Assembly (NCBI GenBank): GCA_964521255.1
Contig: CAZFRM010000003.1
Location: 1 to 64,000, forward strand
Direction of reading: 5' to 3'
Source of the DNA: ZC4RG29 sp964521255
Lineage (GTDB): Bacteria > Bacteroidota > Bacteroidia > Cytophagales > Cyclobacteriaceae
DNA length: 64,000 nt
Positions within the stretch are counted from its first letter, which is position 1. The number at the start of each line of letters is the position of its first letter. Below are positions 18,003-25,912 of this stretch, piece after piece. The position numbers and the translations under genes were made by a program. A model generated the notes under the pieces. That model saw only the letters and a program-made list of their open reading frames with translations. It ran no database searches and was not told the DNA's origin.

Positions 18003-19367
18003 CTACCACTCCTGTATACCAAAGATCGGTTTACGATTTTTCCATGCCCCTTTTGTGAAATCCGGAATATCCTGAACCTGTCCTCCTTCTGCTATTGATT
18101 TTTCACTTAACGGAGTGATTGCATAATTAACCGCCAGGTCGTAAACATCAAGCGGAAATTCCACTTCACGCTTGATACATTCAATGAACGCATTGTCAAC
18201 AAAGAAATCCATACCACCATGTCCCGCACCGGTTGCAGCTTTCTCATATTTTTTCCACAAGGGATGATCATATTCTTCCAAATACTTTTTGGAATTCTCC
18301 CATTTATGATGCGGACTCTTGTCTTCAAAATGAATAAAGCCTGCATCACTTTCACCAGCACGATAATCCTGCCAGATGCCATTGGTGCCCTGTACACGGA
18401 AACCTAAATTGTAAGGACGCGGTGACGAAGTATCATGTGTTAACAGAATGGTCTCACCATTGGCACATTGAATTTGTGTTGTGATGATATCACCCAGTTT
18501 AAAATTAACGGCAGCGTTAGGATGTTCAGGACCACCTTTCGGATGGTTGACGATGTAGCGATGAAGACCTCTGGCCTTTGTGGCTACGGATGACATTCTT
18601 GTTAACCGGTTACCGCGGTTAACATCAATCATAGTTGCAACCGGACCGAGTCCATGTGTTGGATAAATTTCTCCGTTACGATCAATATAATTTTGCGTTC
18701 GCCACTTTGCTTCACTAAATCCCTTTTCACCAAATTCAACACCTGATCCATTTGATGTGCCATCGTTGAATAATACTTCACGCAGGTCATGCTGATAGCC
18801 TCCCTGTAAATGAAGTATCTCACCAAACATTCCTTTCTTCACCATATTGAATACAGCGAGGATGTCGCGGCGATAGCAAACATTTTCAAGCATCATCAAA
18901 GGCACTTTCGTTTTTTCACTGGCGTTCACAAAATCCCAACAATCCTGCAACTTGTCAGCGCCACATACTTCCATACCCACAATCTTTCCCGCTTCCATAG
19001 CCTCTACCCCCTGCGGTAAATGCCACGACCACGGAGAACTAACAAATACGGCGTCAATGTCATCTCGCTTCAAAAGATTTCTGTAATCGTAATTACCATT
19101 AGAGAATTCCTTAGCTTCCTTCCGGTTATATTTTTTTATCAAGGCTTGCGCTCTTGCCATCATGTTCTTATCCGGATCAGCCATAGCAATGATTTCAACA
19201 TCATCACGCTTTAACATTTCTTCAAGATGTGTTTGACCACGCAAGCCGACGGCGATAAACCCAAGTCTTACTTTAGTTCTCTTCTCCGTTGCAAATGCTT
19301 TGATGTCAGCAAGCGAAATAGCGGCTCCGGCCAACAGCGATTGATTTATAAATTGTCTCCTGTTCAT
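18003..19367 (-). CDS. GH109-type NAD-dependent glycosidase (Gfo/Idh/MocA fold)
   Basis: The 454-residue protein starts with MNRRQFINQSLLAGAAISLA, a Tat-like or secretory signal usual in this family. A Rossmann domain follows with GFIAVGLRGQTHLEEMLKR, MADPDKNMM and DAVFVSSPWSWH. The segments GMEVCGADKLQDCWDFV, LMMLENVCYRRDILAVFNMV and LQGGYQHDLREVLFNDG match GH109 alpha-N-acetylgalactosaminidases, which use tightly bound NAD in a redox-elimination mechanism. Substrate is inferred from family only; GalNAc-containing glycans are likely but other aminosugars are possible. The protein would act in the periplasm. A glyoxalase-like gene lies 33 bases upstream on the same strand and may be co-transcribed. 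Confidence 0.85.
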   Translation of the reverse strand: MNRRQFINQSLLAGAAISLADIKAFATEKRTKVRLGFIAVGLRGQTHLEEMLKRDDVEIIAMADPDKNMMARAQALIKKYNRKEAKEFSNGNYDYRNLLKRDDIDAVFVSSPWSWHLPQGVEAMEAGKIVGMEVCGADKLQDCWDFVNASEKTKVPLMMLENVCYRRDILAVFNMVKKGMFGEILHLQGGYQHDLREVLFNDGTSNGSGVEFGEKGFSEAKWRTQNYIDRNGEIYPTHGLGPVATMIDVNRGNRLTRMSSVATKARGLHRYIVNHPKGGPEHPNAAVNFKLGDIITTQIQCANGETILLTHDTSSPRPYNLGFRVQGTNGIWQDYRAGESDAGFIHFEDKSPHHKWENSKKYLEEYDHPLWKKYEKAATGAGHGGMDFFVDNAFIECIKREVEFPLDVYDLAVNYAITPLSEKSIAEGGQVQDIPDFTKGAWKNRKPIFGIQEW

Positions 19368-19399
19368 ATTGCCTCATTATGTTTTTGCATTTCGAATAT

Positions 19400-19810
19400 T
19401 TATAAAACTTGATTGAATTCAAGACGCTCTCCATCCGGTCCGGTAATAAAGAAAAATTTCACTCCGTTCTTCCAGAAGTTCAGTTTTACCGGTGAATTCT
19501 CGACCACATTAAAACCGTGGCTTCTGAGAACAGCCATGGTCTCATCAACATCAGGAACATCGAAAGCAATGTGATCAATGTGACCATTCTTGCGACTTTT
19601 AATTTCTTCCAATTCACGAGGAGGCATTTGATAAAGCTCAATAACAATTTGATCGCGTTTCATCATTGTACATTGCCCGGTTTCACCGTCAATCTCAAAA
19701 GGCGCGGTCATTACATTCTCAAAACCCAGCCTTTCATAGAAAGACACCGATACCTTTATGTTTGTAACCGGGATGCCAACATGCTGAAGATTGTTAATCA
19801 CTAAATTCAT
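19400..19810 (-). CDS. VOC-family (glyoxalase-like) protein
   Basis: This small 136-residue protein has paired beta-alpha-beta-beta-beta modules. LQHVGIPVTNIKVSVSFYER with YERLGF begins the first, and HIDHIAFDVPDVDETMAVLR with FFITGPDGERLEF ends the second. His and Glu positions fit a metal site of the vicinal oxygen chelate superfamily, whose members include glyoxalase I, dioxygenases and epimerases. Substrate is unknown. It lies 33 bases before the GH109-type gene on the same strand and faces the GH26 gene across a 223-base divergent region. Confidence 0.8.
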   Translation of the reverse strand: MNLVINNLQHVGIPVTNIKVSVSFYERLGFENVMTAPFEIDGETGQCTMMKRDQIVIELYQMPPRELEEIKSRKNGHIDHIAFDVPDVDETMAVLRSHGFNVVENSPVKLNFWKNGVKFFFITGPDGERLEFNQVL

Positions 19811-20003
19811 AAATAAATTTTTACTAACAACAATCTAACTAAATAAGAAATCACAACAAGTTAATTGGCTAATTTTCAATGTATCCATGTGTTAATTTGA
19901 GTGGATAGAAAACACACACATACCGCACATTAAAATCAAACCAGGGTAAAGTCAACGATCCTATAATTTACATAAGAGACATGGCAGAATCACATTCTTA
20001 ACT

Positions 20004-20011
20004 TACTTTTG
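20004..20011 (+). promoter_or_regulatory. Candidate -7 promoter box for the GH26 gene
   Basis: TACTTTTG fits the Bacteroidota -7 consensus TAnnTTTG, 22 bases before the GH26 start. No strong -33 TTTG was found at ideal spacing, so the call rests on the -7 box only. Confidence 0.4.
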
Positions 20012-20033
20012 AAAAGAAACATACATAGTAACC

Positions 20034-21170
20034 ATGCAACGACTTCATTACCTGCCTGCTCTCTTATTTTTTCTAATCAGTCAAATTGCAAATGCTCAGA
20101 AAAAATCTCCCATCGATATCAAAGCGACACAAGAAACAAAAACGTTATTCACCAATCTGATGAAGTTGTCTAAAAAGCATACGCTCTTCGGACATCAGCA
20201 TGCTACTGAATACGGTCACGGTTGGGCGGGAGATGAAAATCGATCTGATGTAAAGTCTGTTGTAGGCTCGCATCCCGCAGTAATTGGCGTTGACTTGAGT
20301 GGATTCTCCGGCAGGCCTCCTGAAGCAATTCAGAAAACAAAAGATGATCTTAAGAAAAATGTTATTGACACATACAATCGAGGAGGTGTTACAACAGTAG
20401 CATGGCATTTTCCTAATCCTGTCTCCGGGGGTGGTTTTTACTGGAACGATTCTGTTTCACTTCCTGCCGTAAAATATATTATACCAGGAGGTGAAGCGCA
20501 CGAGAAATACAAAGAAATTTTAAAAGGCATCGGCGAATGGGCACACAGTCTAAAAGGATCAGATGGTGCTTTGGTTCCGGTAATCTTCAGACCGTATCAT
20601 GAATTTGATGGTGGATGGTTTTGGTGGGGAAAGCCTCATTGTACCAAAGAGGAATTTATTTCCTTGTGGCGATTCACCGTTTCATACCTGAGAGACAGCC
20701 TTGACGTACACAACTTTCTGTACGCATTTTCACCGGACAACAAATTTACAACAGAAGAAATGTTTCTTGAGCGCTATCCAGGCGATGAATGGGTTGATAT
20801 GGTTGGCCTCGATAACTATGGTGATATGGGACGCAACAATAGTTATGATCTCGCGGCAGCTTCATTGAAATTAAAAATTGTTTCCGACTACGCGAAGAAA
20901 AAAGGAAAGCTTGCTGCATTTACTGAAACTGGGTTGGAATCCATTCCCAATACAACATGGTGGACGGAGACATTGTTAAAAGTAATGCGCACCTATGACA
21001 TGAACCTCTCGTATGTATTGGTATGGAGAAATGATACACGAAGCGAAACACATTACTATGCGCCCTTTCCAGAACAAGTTAGTGTTCCTGATTTTATAAA
21101 GTTTTATAACGACCCGTATACGCTTTTTGAGAAAGACTTGAAAAATATTTATGGGAAGAAGGGAAAATAA
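20034..21170 (+). CDS. Secreted GH26 beta-mannanase
   Basis: The 378-residue enzyme carries a signal peptide (cleavage near NAQ, residue 22) and a single GH26 TIM barrel. FGHQHATEYGHGW is the usual start of the barrel. VIFRPYHEFDGGWFWWG carries the acid/base Glu190, and AFTETGLES carries the nucleophile Glu298. FLYAFSPDN and YPGDEWVDMVGLDNYGD are also typical of GH26 mannanases. It should hydrolyse beta-1,4-mannan or related hemicellulose in the periplasm or outside. There is no sorting domain. It stands alone on the plus strand. Its 3' end lies in one unit of a 215-base tandem duplication shared with the neighbouring aldolase. Confidence 0.9.
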   Translation: MQRLHYLPALLFFLISQIANAQKKSPIDIKATQETKTLFTNLMKLSKKHTLFGHQHATEYGHGWAGDENRSDVKSVVGSHPAVIGVDLSGFSGRPPEAIQKTKDDLKKNVIDTYNRGGVTTVAWHFPNPVSGGGFYWNDSVSLPAVKYIIPGGEAHEKYKEILKGIGEWAHSLKGSDGALVPVIFRPYHEFDGGWFWWGKPHCTKEEFISLWRFTVSYLRDSLDVHNFLYAFSPDNKFTTEEMFLERYPGDEWVDMVGLDNYGDMGRNNSYDLAAASLKLKIVSDYAKKKGKLAAFTETGLESIPNTTWWTETLLKVMRTYDMNLSYVLVWRNDTRSETHYYAPFPEQVSVPDFIKFYNDPYTLFEKDLKNIYGKKGK

Positions 21171-21570
21171 AAAGCCCGCAGATATCGCTGATTAACGCAG
21201 AAAAAAAAATAACATCTGCGGCTATCTGCGAAATCTGCGGGAACAAAATTCAGGCATTTCTGCCAATACAATTCAAATCAACAAAAGCTTCTTCGAGCCG
21301 CTTTACAAAATTCTCTTCTCCTTTTCTTAGCCACACACGCGGATCGTAATATTTCTAAAATATTTTTCGGGAAGAAGGGGAAATAAAAATCCCGCAGATA
21401 TCGCTGATTAGCGCAGAAAAAAATAACATCTGCGGCTATCACCGAAATCTGCGGGAACAGAATTCAGGCATTCCTGCCAATACAATTCAAATCAACAAAA
21501 GCTTCTTCGAGCCGCTTTACAAAATTATCTTCTCCTTTTCTTAGCCACACGCGCGGATCGTAAAATTTCT
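21142..21570. repeat. Tandem duplication of about 215 bases
   Basis: Copy 1 (about 21142-21356) and copy 2 (about 21358-21570) align throughout with few substitutions and A-tract length changes. Each contains the foldback CCCGCAGATATCGCTGATTA...AATCTGCGGG and the last third of a hundred codons of fba. Copy 2 carries the real fba 3' end, while copy 1 carries a severed piece. Copy 1 also overlaps the last codons of the GH26 gene. Confidence 0.85.
21250..21353 (-). pseudogene. Duplicated 3' fragment of fba
   Basis: Thirty-three C-terminal codons of class II aldolase (YDPRVWLRKGEENFV through NCIGRNA and stop) are repeated here, about 214 bases beyond the true gene end, with no start. The copy arose from the tandem duplication and is slightly diverged from the functional end. 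Confidence 0.8.
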
Positions 21571-22537
21571 TGTTAGGCTTGTCAGCACCTTCGGGATTAC
21601 CCAACTGACTTTGCAGAAAATCTTTATTCTTTACATAATAATTATGCACTCCTTCCCAGAATGCCCATTGCATGTCTGTATCAATATTCATCTTGATAAC
21701 ACCATAATCAAGCGTCTCTGTAATTTGTTTCTTTGCCGATCCGCTTCCTCCATGAAATACAAAACATACGGGTTTTGATTTCGCGTTTAATCCAAGCTTC
21801 TCAGAAATGAATACCTGGCTGTTATGTAAAATTTCGGGACGCAATTCAACATTACCCGGGCTGTAAACACCGTGTACATTACCGAATGATGCGGCAACCG
21901 TAAACATCGTGTCAACTTCATTCAATGCTTCATAGGCTTGAAATACATCGGCGGGTTGTGTATACAGTTTTGAGTTCTCCACTCCTGAATTATCAACACC
22001 ATCTTCTTCTCCACCGGTTATGCCAAGCTCAATTTCAATTCCCATTTCCAACTCGGCCATGCGTTCATAATATTTTTTCGAGATTTCGATGTTCTCGTGC
22101 AATGGTTCTTCACTTAGGTCAAGCATGTGTGAGCTAAAAAGAGGAACACCATTTTTCTTTTTGTATTCTTTGCCTGCATCGAGCAAACCGTCAATCCACG
22201 GCAACCATTTTTTTGCAGCATGATCGGTGTGAAGAATTACCGGTATACCATAATGCTTTGCTACAATATGAATGTGCATGGCGCCACTTACACCACCAGC
22301 AATATTAGCTTGTAGTTTGTCGTTCGGCATTCCCTTTCCGGCCATAAATTGTGCGCCGCCATTACTAAATTGAACAATGACAGGAGAATTTACTTTGCGC
22401 GCTGTCTCCAGAACAGCGTTGATGGAGTTAGACCCCACCACATTGACGGCAGGCATTGCAAAACGATTTTCTTTTGCGTCCTGATACAAAGCCGCCAGCT
22501 CTTCGCCAAACAGCACTCCTGAACTATACTTTGCCAT
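21464..22537 (-). CDS. fbaA: Class II fructose-bisphosphate aldolase
   Basis: The 357-residue enzyme is the FbaA type (class IIA, zinc-dependent). It converts fructose 1,6-bisphosphate to dihydroxyacetone phosphate and glyceraldehyde 3-phosphate in glycolysis and gluconeogenesis. Visible hallmarks are FAMPAVNVVGSNSINAVLE, the zinc-site segment VILHTDHAAKKWLPWID, LSEEPLHENIEISKKY, the active-site loop GGEEDGVDNSG and VFHGGSGSAKKQI, which contributes a zinc His. Length is normal. The gene appears monocistronic. Its 3' end has been tandemly duplicated without harm to the reading frame. Confidence 0.95.
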   Translation of the reverse strand: MAKYSSGVLFGEELAALYQDAKENRFAMPAVNVVGSNSINAVLETARKVNSPVIVQFSNGGAQFMAGKGMPNDKLQANIAGGVSGAMHIHIVAKHYGIPVILHTDHAAKKWLPWIDGLLDAGKEYKKKNGVPLFSSHMLDLSEEPLHENIEISKKYYERMAELEMGIEIELGITGGEEDGVDNSGVENSKLYTQPADVFQAYEALNEVDTMFTVAASFGNVHGVYSPGNVELRPEILHNSQVFISEKLGLNAKSKPVCFVFHGGSGSAKKQITETLDYGVIKMNIDTDMQWAFWEGVHNYYVKNKDFLQSQLGNPEGADKPNKKFYDPRVWLRKGEDNFVKRLEEAFVDLNCIGRNA

Positions 22538-22729
22538 TTACTAAATTTTAAAGGGTTAAACGATTATAACAATTTATCAATCACCGAAATAGGTGAACCC
22601 CACGAACCGACCTGCAAGATTAGGCAAAGTTAGTGTTTGATAAAAATATAGGAAATCATATTTATGATGCTTCTATCAGCCAGGAAAGTGCAATCGTTTT
22701 CTACATCTCAACCACCTCTCCTTTTTTGC

Positions 22730-23395
22730 TCACTTTACAATAGCTATAGCCATCCCATCATATTCCTTTGTCCCCACCATTTGCAGAATGGTTGCCGTTA
22801 CCTCCTGTGTTTGTGAAAGGAACTTATTGAACCGTTGAACACCTTGCACCATCTCATCCTCACTGGTTGGATCAAGTATCTTTCCATCGCGAATAACATT
22901 GTCGGCAATAATAAGACTCCCCTTTCTGGAAAGCTTCAAAGCCCACTGAAAATATTCCGTATAAGGAGGTTTATCTGCATCGATAAAGATCATGTCGAAT
23001 GGCCCTGCTCCTTCTTCGACAAGTTTAGGTAACGTATCCAATCCTTTTCCTACTCTGATTTCAACTTTCGTTGAAAGACCAGCGCGGTCAATATTTTTTT
23101 GTGCAACACTGGCATGTTTAGGGTCATATTCCAGCGTCACCAGTTTACCATCTGAAGGCAAAGCGCGAGCCATCCAAATTGTACTGTAGCCAGCGAGTGT
23201 TCCTACTTCCAAAATTTTCTTTGCATTACAAAGCAGCGCCAGCATGTGAAGAAATTTCCCCTGGTTGGCCGAGATGCTTATGGGTGGCATATCGGCTTCC
23301 TTTAGTGATCGTTCTGTCGCTAGCAGAGCCTCATCCTGAGGCACAAAGAAATCACAAATGTATTTGTCTACTGATTCAAAGATTTTGTTATCCAT
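22730..23395 (-). CDS. Class I SAM-dependent O-methyltransferase
   Basis: The 221-residue protein belongs to the methyltransferase_3/caffeoyl-CoA O-methyltransferase-like family. ILEVGTLAGYSTIWMARAL is the SAM-binding motif I, LEYDPKHASVAQKNI is motif II, and FDMIFIDADKPPYTEYFQW carries the metal-binding Asp residues. IIADNVIRDGKILDP completes the divalent-metal site. Bacterial members methylate catechol-like hydroxyls or unknown small molecules. There is no operon partner; a foldback repeat separates it from fba-independent genes upstream. Confidence 0.88.
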   Translation of the reverse strand: MDNKIFESVDKYICDFFVPQDEALLATERSLKEADMPPISISANQGKFLHMLALLCNAKKILEVGTLAGYSTIWMARALPSDGKLVTLEYDPKHASVAQKNIDRAGLSTKVEIRVGKGLDTLPKLVEEGAGPFDMIFIDADKPPYTEYFQWALKLSRKGSLIIADNVIRDGKILDPTSEDEMVQGVQRFNKFLSQTQEVTATILQMVGTKEYDGMAIAIVK

Positions 23396-23424
23396 AAAAG
23401 CAAAGTTTCATTCCAAGCTAAACT

Positions 23425-23520
23425 GCCACAAAAACACCAAAGCACAAAATTGCACGAAAGTTTAATGTACCACTTCTCTTGTGAATTTAGTGAACTTTTG
23501 TGTTTTCGTGATTTAGTGGC
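23425..23520. repeat. Foldback repeat related to the GxxExxY flank
   Basis: GCCACAAAAACACCAAAGC at the left is nearly the reverse complement of the right arm ending in CGTGATTTAGTGGC (about 20 of 25 positions). The right arm is repeated at the 5' end of the adjacent GxxExxY gene. The element separates the methyltransferase and GxxExxY genes. Confidence 0.65.
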
Positions 23521-23567
23521 AATAGAGCATAAGCACACCAGGAAACACTAAATCATACAAAAGAATG

Positions 23568-23996
23568 TTATAAAATAAATCGTTTAATTCCTTGGCCAAT
23601 ATTTACAACATTGAAATTGATTAAATAGCCCAATCGCCTATTCGTTAATTTTAAATGACTTAGTACCTGTGCTTCCCAAATCGGATTTATTAAATCGACG
23701 GCTTTTATCTCGCAGATTATTGCGTCCTCGACAAGGACATCTAATCTCAATCCCTCTCTAAAAGTAATCCCATCATAAACAATTGGAATATCAATTTGAC
23801 GTAAAAGATTTAAATCTCTCTTTGCAAGTTCATGACAAAAGCATAATTCATAAACTTTCTCTAATAAACCTGGTCCCAGATTCTTGTGAACGGTATATGC
23901 TGAATCAACAATTTTTTTACCGATAGCTTCCAACTGCTCGGGTAAAGGCTCAAACGTTTTTTTGTGGATTTTAGTGTTTTCGTGATTTAGTGGCAT
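23568..23996 (-). CDS. GxxExxY protein (PD-(D/E)XK-like)
   Basis: This 142-residue member of the GxxExxY family shows the defining motif GLLEKVYE after AYTVHKNLGP. Further on LRLDVLVEDAIICEIKAV has the spacing of a PD-(D/E)XK nuclease core (Asp, then Glu-Ile-Lys). Family function is not established; it is common in Bacteroidota, often in many copies, and bounded by repeats. Here the first 14 or so codons are themselves part of the repeat that occurs at 23.4 kb and 24.2 kb, so the start region appears to have come with the element. It is a probable mobile or selfish cassette. Confidence 0.85.
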   Translation of the reverse strand: MPLNHENTKIHKKTFEPLPEQLEAIGKKIVDSAYTVHKNLGPGLLEKVYELCFCHELAKRDLNLLRQIDIPIVYDGITFREGLRLDVLVEDAIICEIKAVDLINPIWEAQVLSHLKLTNRRLGYLINFNVVNIGQGIKRFIL

Positions 23997-24356
23997 AAGA
24001 GGGTTTGTTAGATGTTAGTGAAATTTTTTATACATGATTACTACTATGTCAACGCGAGCAACATACTTATTTAGAATTATTAGGCCACAAAAACACTAAA
24101 GCACAAAATAATAAGCCTGGTCCAGATTTTTGTGAACGGTATATGCCGAGTCAACAATTTTTTTTCCGATAGCTTCCAATTGCACGGTTAAAGGCTCAAA
24201 GTTTTTTTGTGGATTTTAGTGTTTTCGTGATTTAGTGGCATAAGAGTCTGTTTGATGTTAGTGAAATTTTTTATACATGATTACTACTATGTCAACGCGA
24301 GCAACATACTTATTTAGAATCATCAGGCCACAAAAACACCAAAGCACAAAATAACA
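23867..24356. repeat. Tandem duplication of about 245 bases at the GxxExxY 5' end
   Basis: The 5' part of the GxxExxY gene plus its upstream region (about 23867-24111) is repeated at about 24112-24356. Long identical runs span TTAGTGAAATTTTTTATACA and the bases after it. Each unit ends in a CCACAAAAACAC foldback arm. The stretch 23997-24481 has no other intact gene. Confidence 0.85.
24113..24241 (-). pseudogene. Duplicated, frameshifted N-terminus of GxxExxY
   Basis: This is the second copy of the first 40 or so codons of the neighbouring gene. Single-base losses (AAACG to AAAG, and GGTCCC to GGTCC) break the frame, and the copy stops before the GxxExxY motif is complete. Confidence 0.75.
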
Positions 24357-24369
24357 CAAATTAATTTTT

Positions 24370-24437
24370 GCTCGGATATAATAGATTTTGTTCATCACCA
24401 CTTCATCGGGAACAATAGCATCTTTAATCTTACTCAT
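24370..24437 (-). pseudogene. N-terminal fragment of an ORF6N-domain protein
   Basis: The minus strand from ATG 24437 encodes MSKIKDAIVPDEVVMNKIYY followed by IR, which matches the start of ORF6N-domain (KilA-N-like) DNA-binding proteins often found in Bacteroidota mobile regions. Immediately after, the sequence runs into the CCACAAAAACACC repeat of the GxxExxY duplication and similarity ends. The gene was therefore cut off by that element. Identification rests on about 22 residues. Confidence 0.55.
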
Positions 24438-24481
24438 TATTTTTAAACTTTAGTTTAGCGATGAAACACAACCAGCACAAA

Positions 24482-25795
24482 TCAACTCTTCAATCCCTGT
24501 CCAATTTCTTCCAACGTCCTTCCTTTTGTCTCGGGCATCACGCGCCACACAAAAAATAATTGTAGTATCATCATTACCGTGAAGAATGAAAAAATTACTC
24601 CACCACCAAATTTATTCGCGAAGTAGGGAAATGCATTAGCGATAACCGCTGCTAATATCCAATGCGTAAAACTGCCGAGAGATTGACCTGATGCACGAAC
24701 TTCATTAGGAAAAATTTCTGATATGAAAACCCAAATAACTGCACCTTGCGATAAAGCAAAAAAAGCAATGAATAAAAACAGAAACGCCGGAACACCTCCA
24801 AATTCATTAGAATAAAATGCATTAGACACAAGACCAAGACTGATGATCAATCCAAATGATCCAATAAACATCAGGAACTTCCTGCCTGACCGATCAATTA
24901 GCATCATACCAATTAGCGTAAATACCAGGTTGAGTACACCTATCCCAACCGTTGAAATTAAAGCAGAGCTATTTCCTAATCCCGTCATCTCAAAAATGCG
25001 AGGAGCATAATAAATTATAGCATTGATTCCAGACACCTGGTTAAAAAATGCAAACACCACCGCCAGCATAATGGGTGTGAAGTATGCCTTGGAAAAGAAA
25101 GTAACCTTTGTCGTATGACCCGCTTGATTAAATTCATCTCTTATAGCTTTTATTGAACTCTCTACATTGACCGGATCAAGTTGTTGCAAAATTTTACGCG
25201 CGCCACCCTCATCATTTTTTTTCACCATAAGCCAACGGGGACTTTCAGGAATGAAAGGGAGAAGCGCCATAAATAAAACAGACGGAAAAGCAACCATACC
25301 AAGCATCCACCGCCAGTCATTTTCACCAGCGCCTTTTAATAAATAATTTGAAACATAAGCGATGAGAATGCCAAGCACCACATTAAACTGAAACATACCC
25401 ACCATTCTTCCCCGTGATTTCGCCGGTGATACTTCTGAAATATACATTGGTGCAACAACAGAAGAAGCTCCGACGCCTAATCCCCCTATAAATCTGAAGA
25501 TCATAAAAGAATATACTTCCGTGGCAAGAGCGGCGCCGAGCGCTGAGATAAGATAAAGCGCACCTACAAAAAATAAAGTTTTCTTTCTTCCATAACGGTC
25601 TGCGGGAAGCCCCCCGAAAAGCGCGCCGACAACAGTTCCATACAAAGCCATGGCAACAGCAAGTCCGTGATAGAAGTCATCAAGTTTCCATAAATGCTGA
25701 ATGGTTTGTTCCGCTCCTGAAATGACAGCGGTATCAAATCCAAATAGAAAACCTCCCATGGCAGCGACAAGGGAGATGAAGAAGACACTTTTCAT
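24482..25795 (-). CDS. Sugar:proton symporter, MFS, probably xylose
   Basis: The 437-residue carrier has 12 predicted membrane helices and the sugar-porter signatures. AMGGFLFGFDTAVISGAEQ is in helix 1, PADRYGRKKTLFF is the loop 2-3 motif, and FIGGLGVGASSVVAPMYISE is in helix 4. PESPRWLM comes before the central loop, GINAIIYYAPRIFE is in helix 7, and MPETKGRTLEEI is at the end. It imports a hexose or pentose with protons. Location directly after xylose isomerase and xylulokinase on the same strand points to xylose (XylE/XylT type), but the sugar cannot be read from motifs alone. A terminator at 25.87 kb lies between it and xylA, so it may have its own promoter. Confidence 0.88.
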   Translation of the reverse strand: MKSVFFISLVAAMGGFLFGFDTAVISGAEQTIQHLWKLDDFYHGLAVAMALYGTVVGALFGGLPADRYGRKKTLFFVGALYLISALGAALATEVYSFMIFRFIGGLGVGASSVVAPMYISEVSPAKSRGRMVGMFQFNVVLGILIAYVSNYLLKGAGENDWRWMLGMVAFPSVLFMALLPFIPESPRWLMVKKNDEGGARKILQQLDPVNVESSIKAIRDEFNQAGHTTKVTFFSKAYFTPIMLAVVFAFFNQVSGINAIIYYAPRIFEMTGLGNSSALISTVGIGVLNLVFTLIGMMLIDRSGRKFLMFIGSFGLIISLGLVSNAFYSNEFGGVPAFLFLFIAFFALSQGAVIWVFISEIFPNEVRASGQSLGSFTHWILAAVIANAFPYFANKFGGGVIFSFFTVMMILQLFFVWRVMPETKGRTLEEIGQGLKS

Positions 25796-25867
25796 GGTTA
25801 GGGGTTTAGGTGCGACGTGTTGAAGATATTCAATTATTCAAAACAATCAATCGCTCAGCAATTGTAA

Positions 25868-25892
25868 ATAAAAAAGCCCCTTTCGGGGCTCC
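25868..25892 (-). terminator. Intrinsic terminator after xylA
   Basis: AGCCCC (25875-25880) pairs with GGGGCT (25885-25890) around TTTC. On the minus strand the stem is followed by TTTTTTATTTAC. It lies 21 bases beyond the xylA stop and should end or attenuate transcription before the sugar transporter. Confidence 0.85.
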
Positions 25893-25912
25893 TTCATTTT
25901 TTGAATTTTTTA

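Noticed and set aside
11763..21170. Polysaccharide utilisation locus spanning the GH5 and GH26 genes
   Set aside because: No SusC/SusD pair or sensor regulator is present. The two glycosidases are 6 kb apart, on opposite strands and with unrelated genes between.
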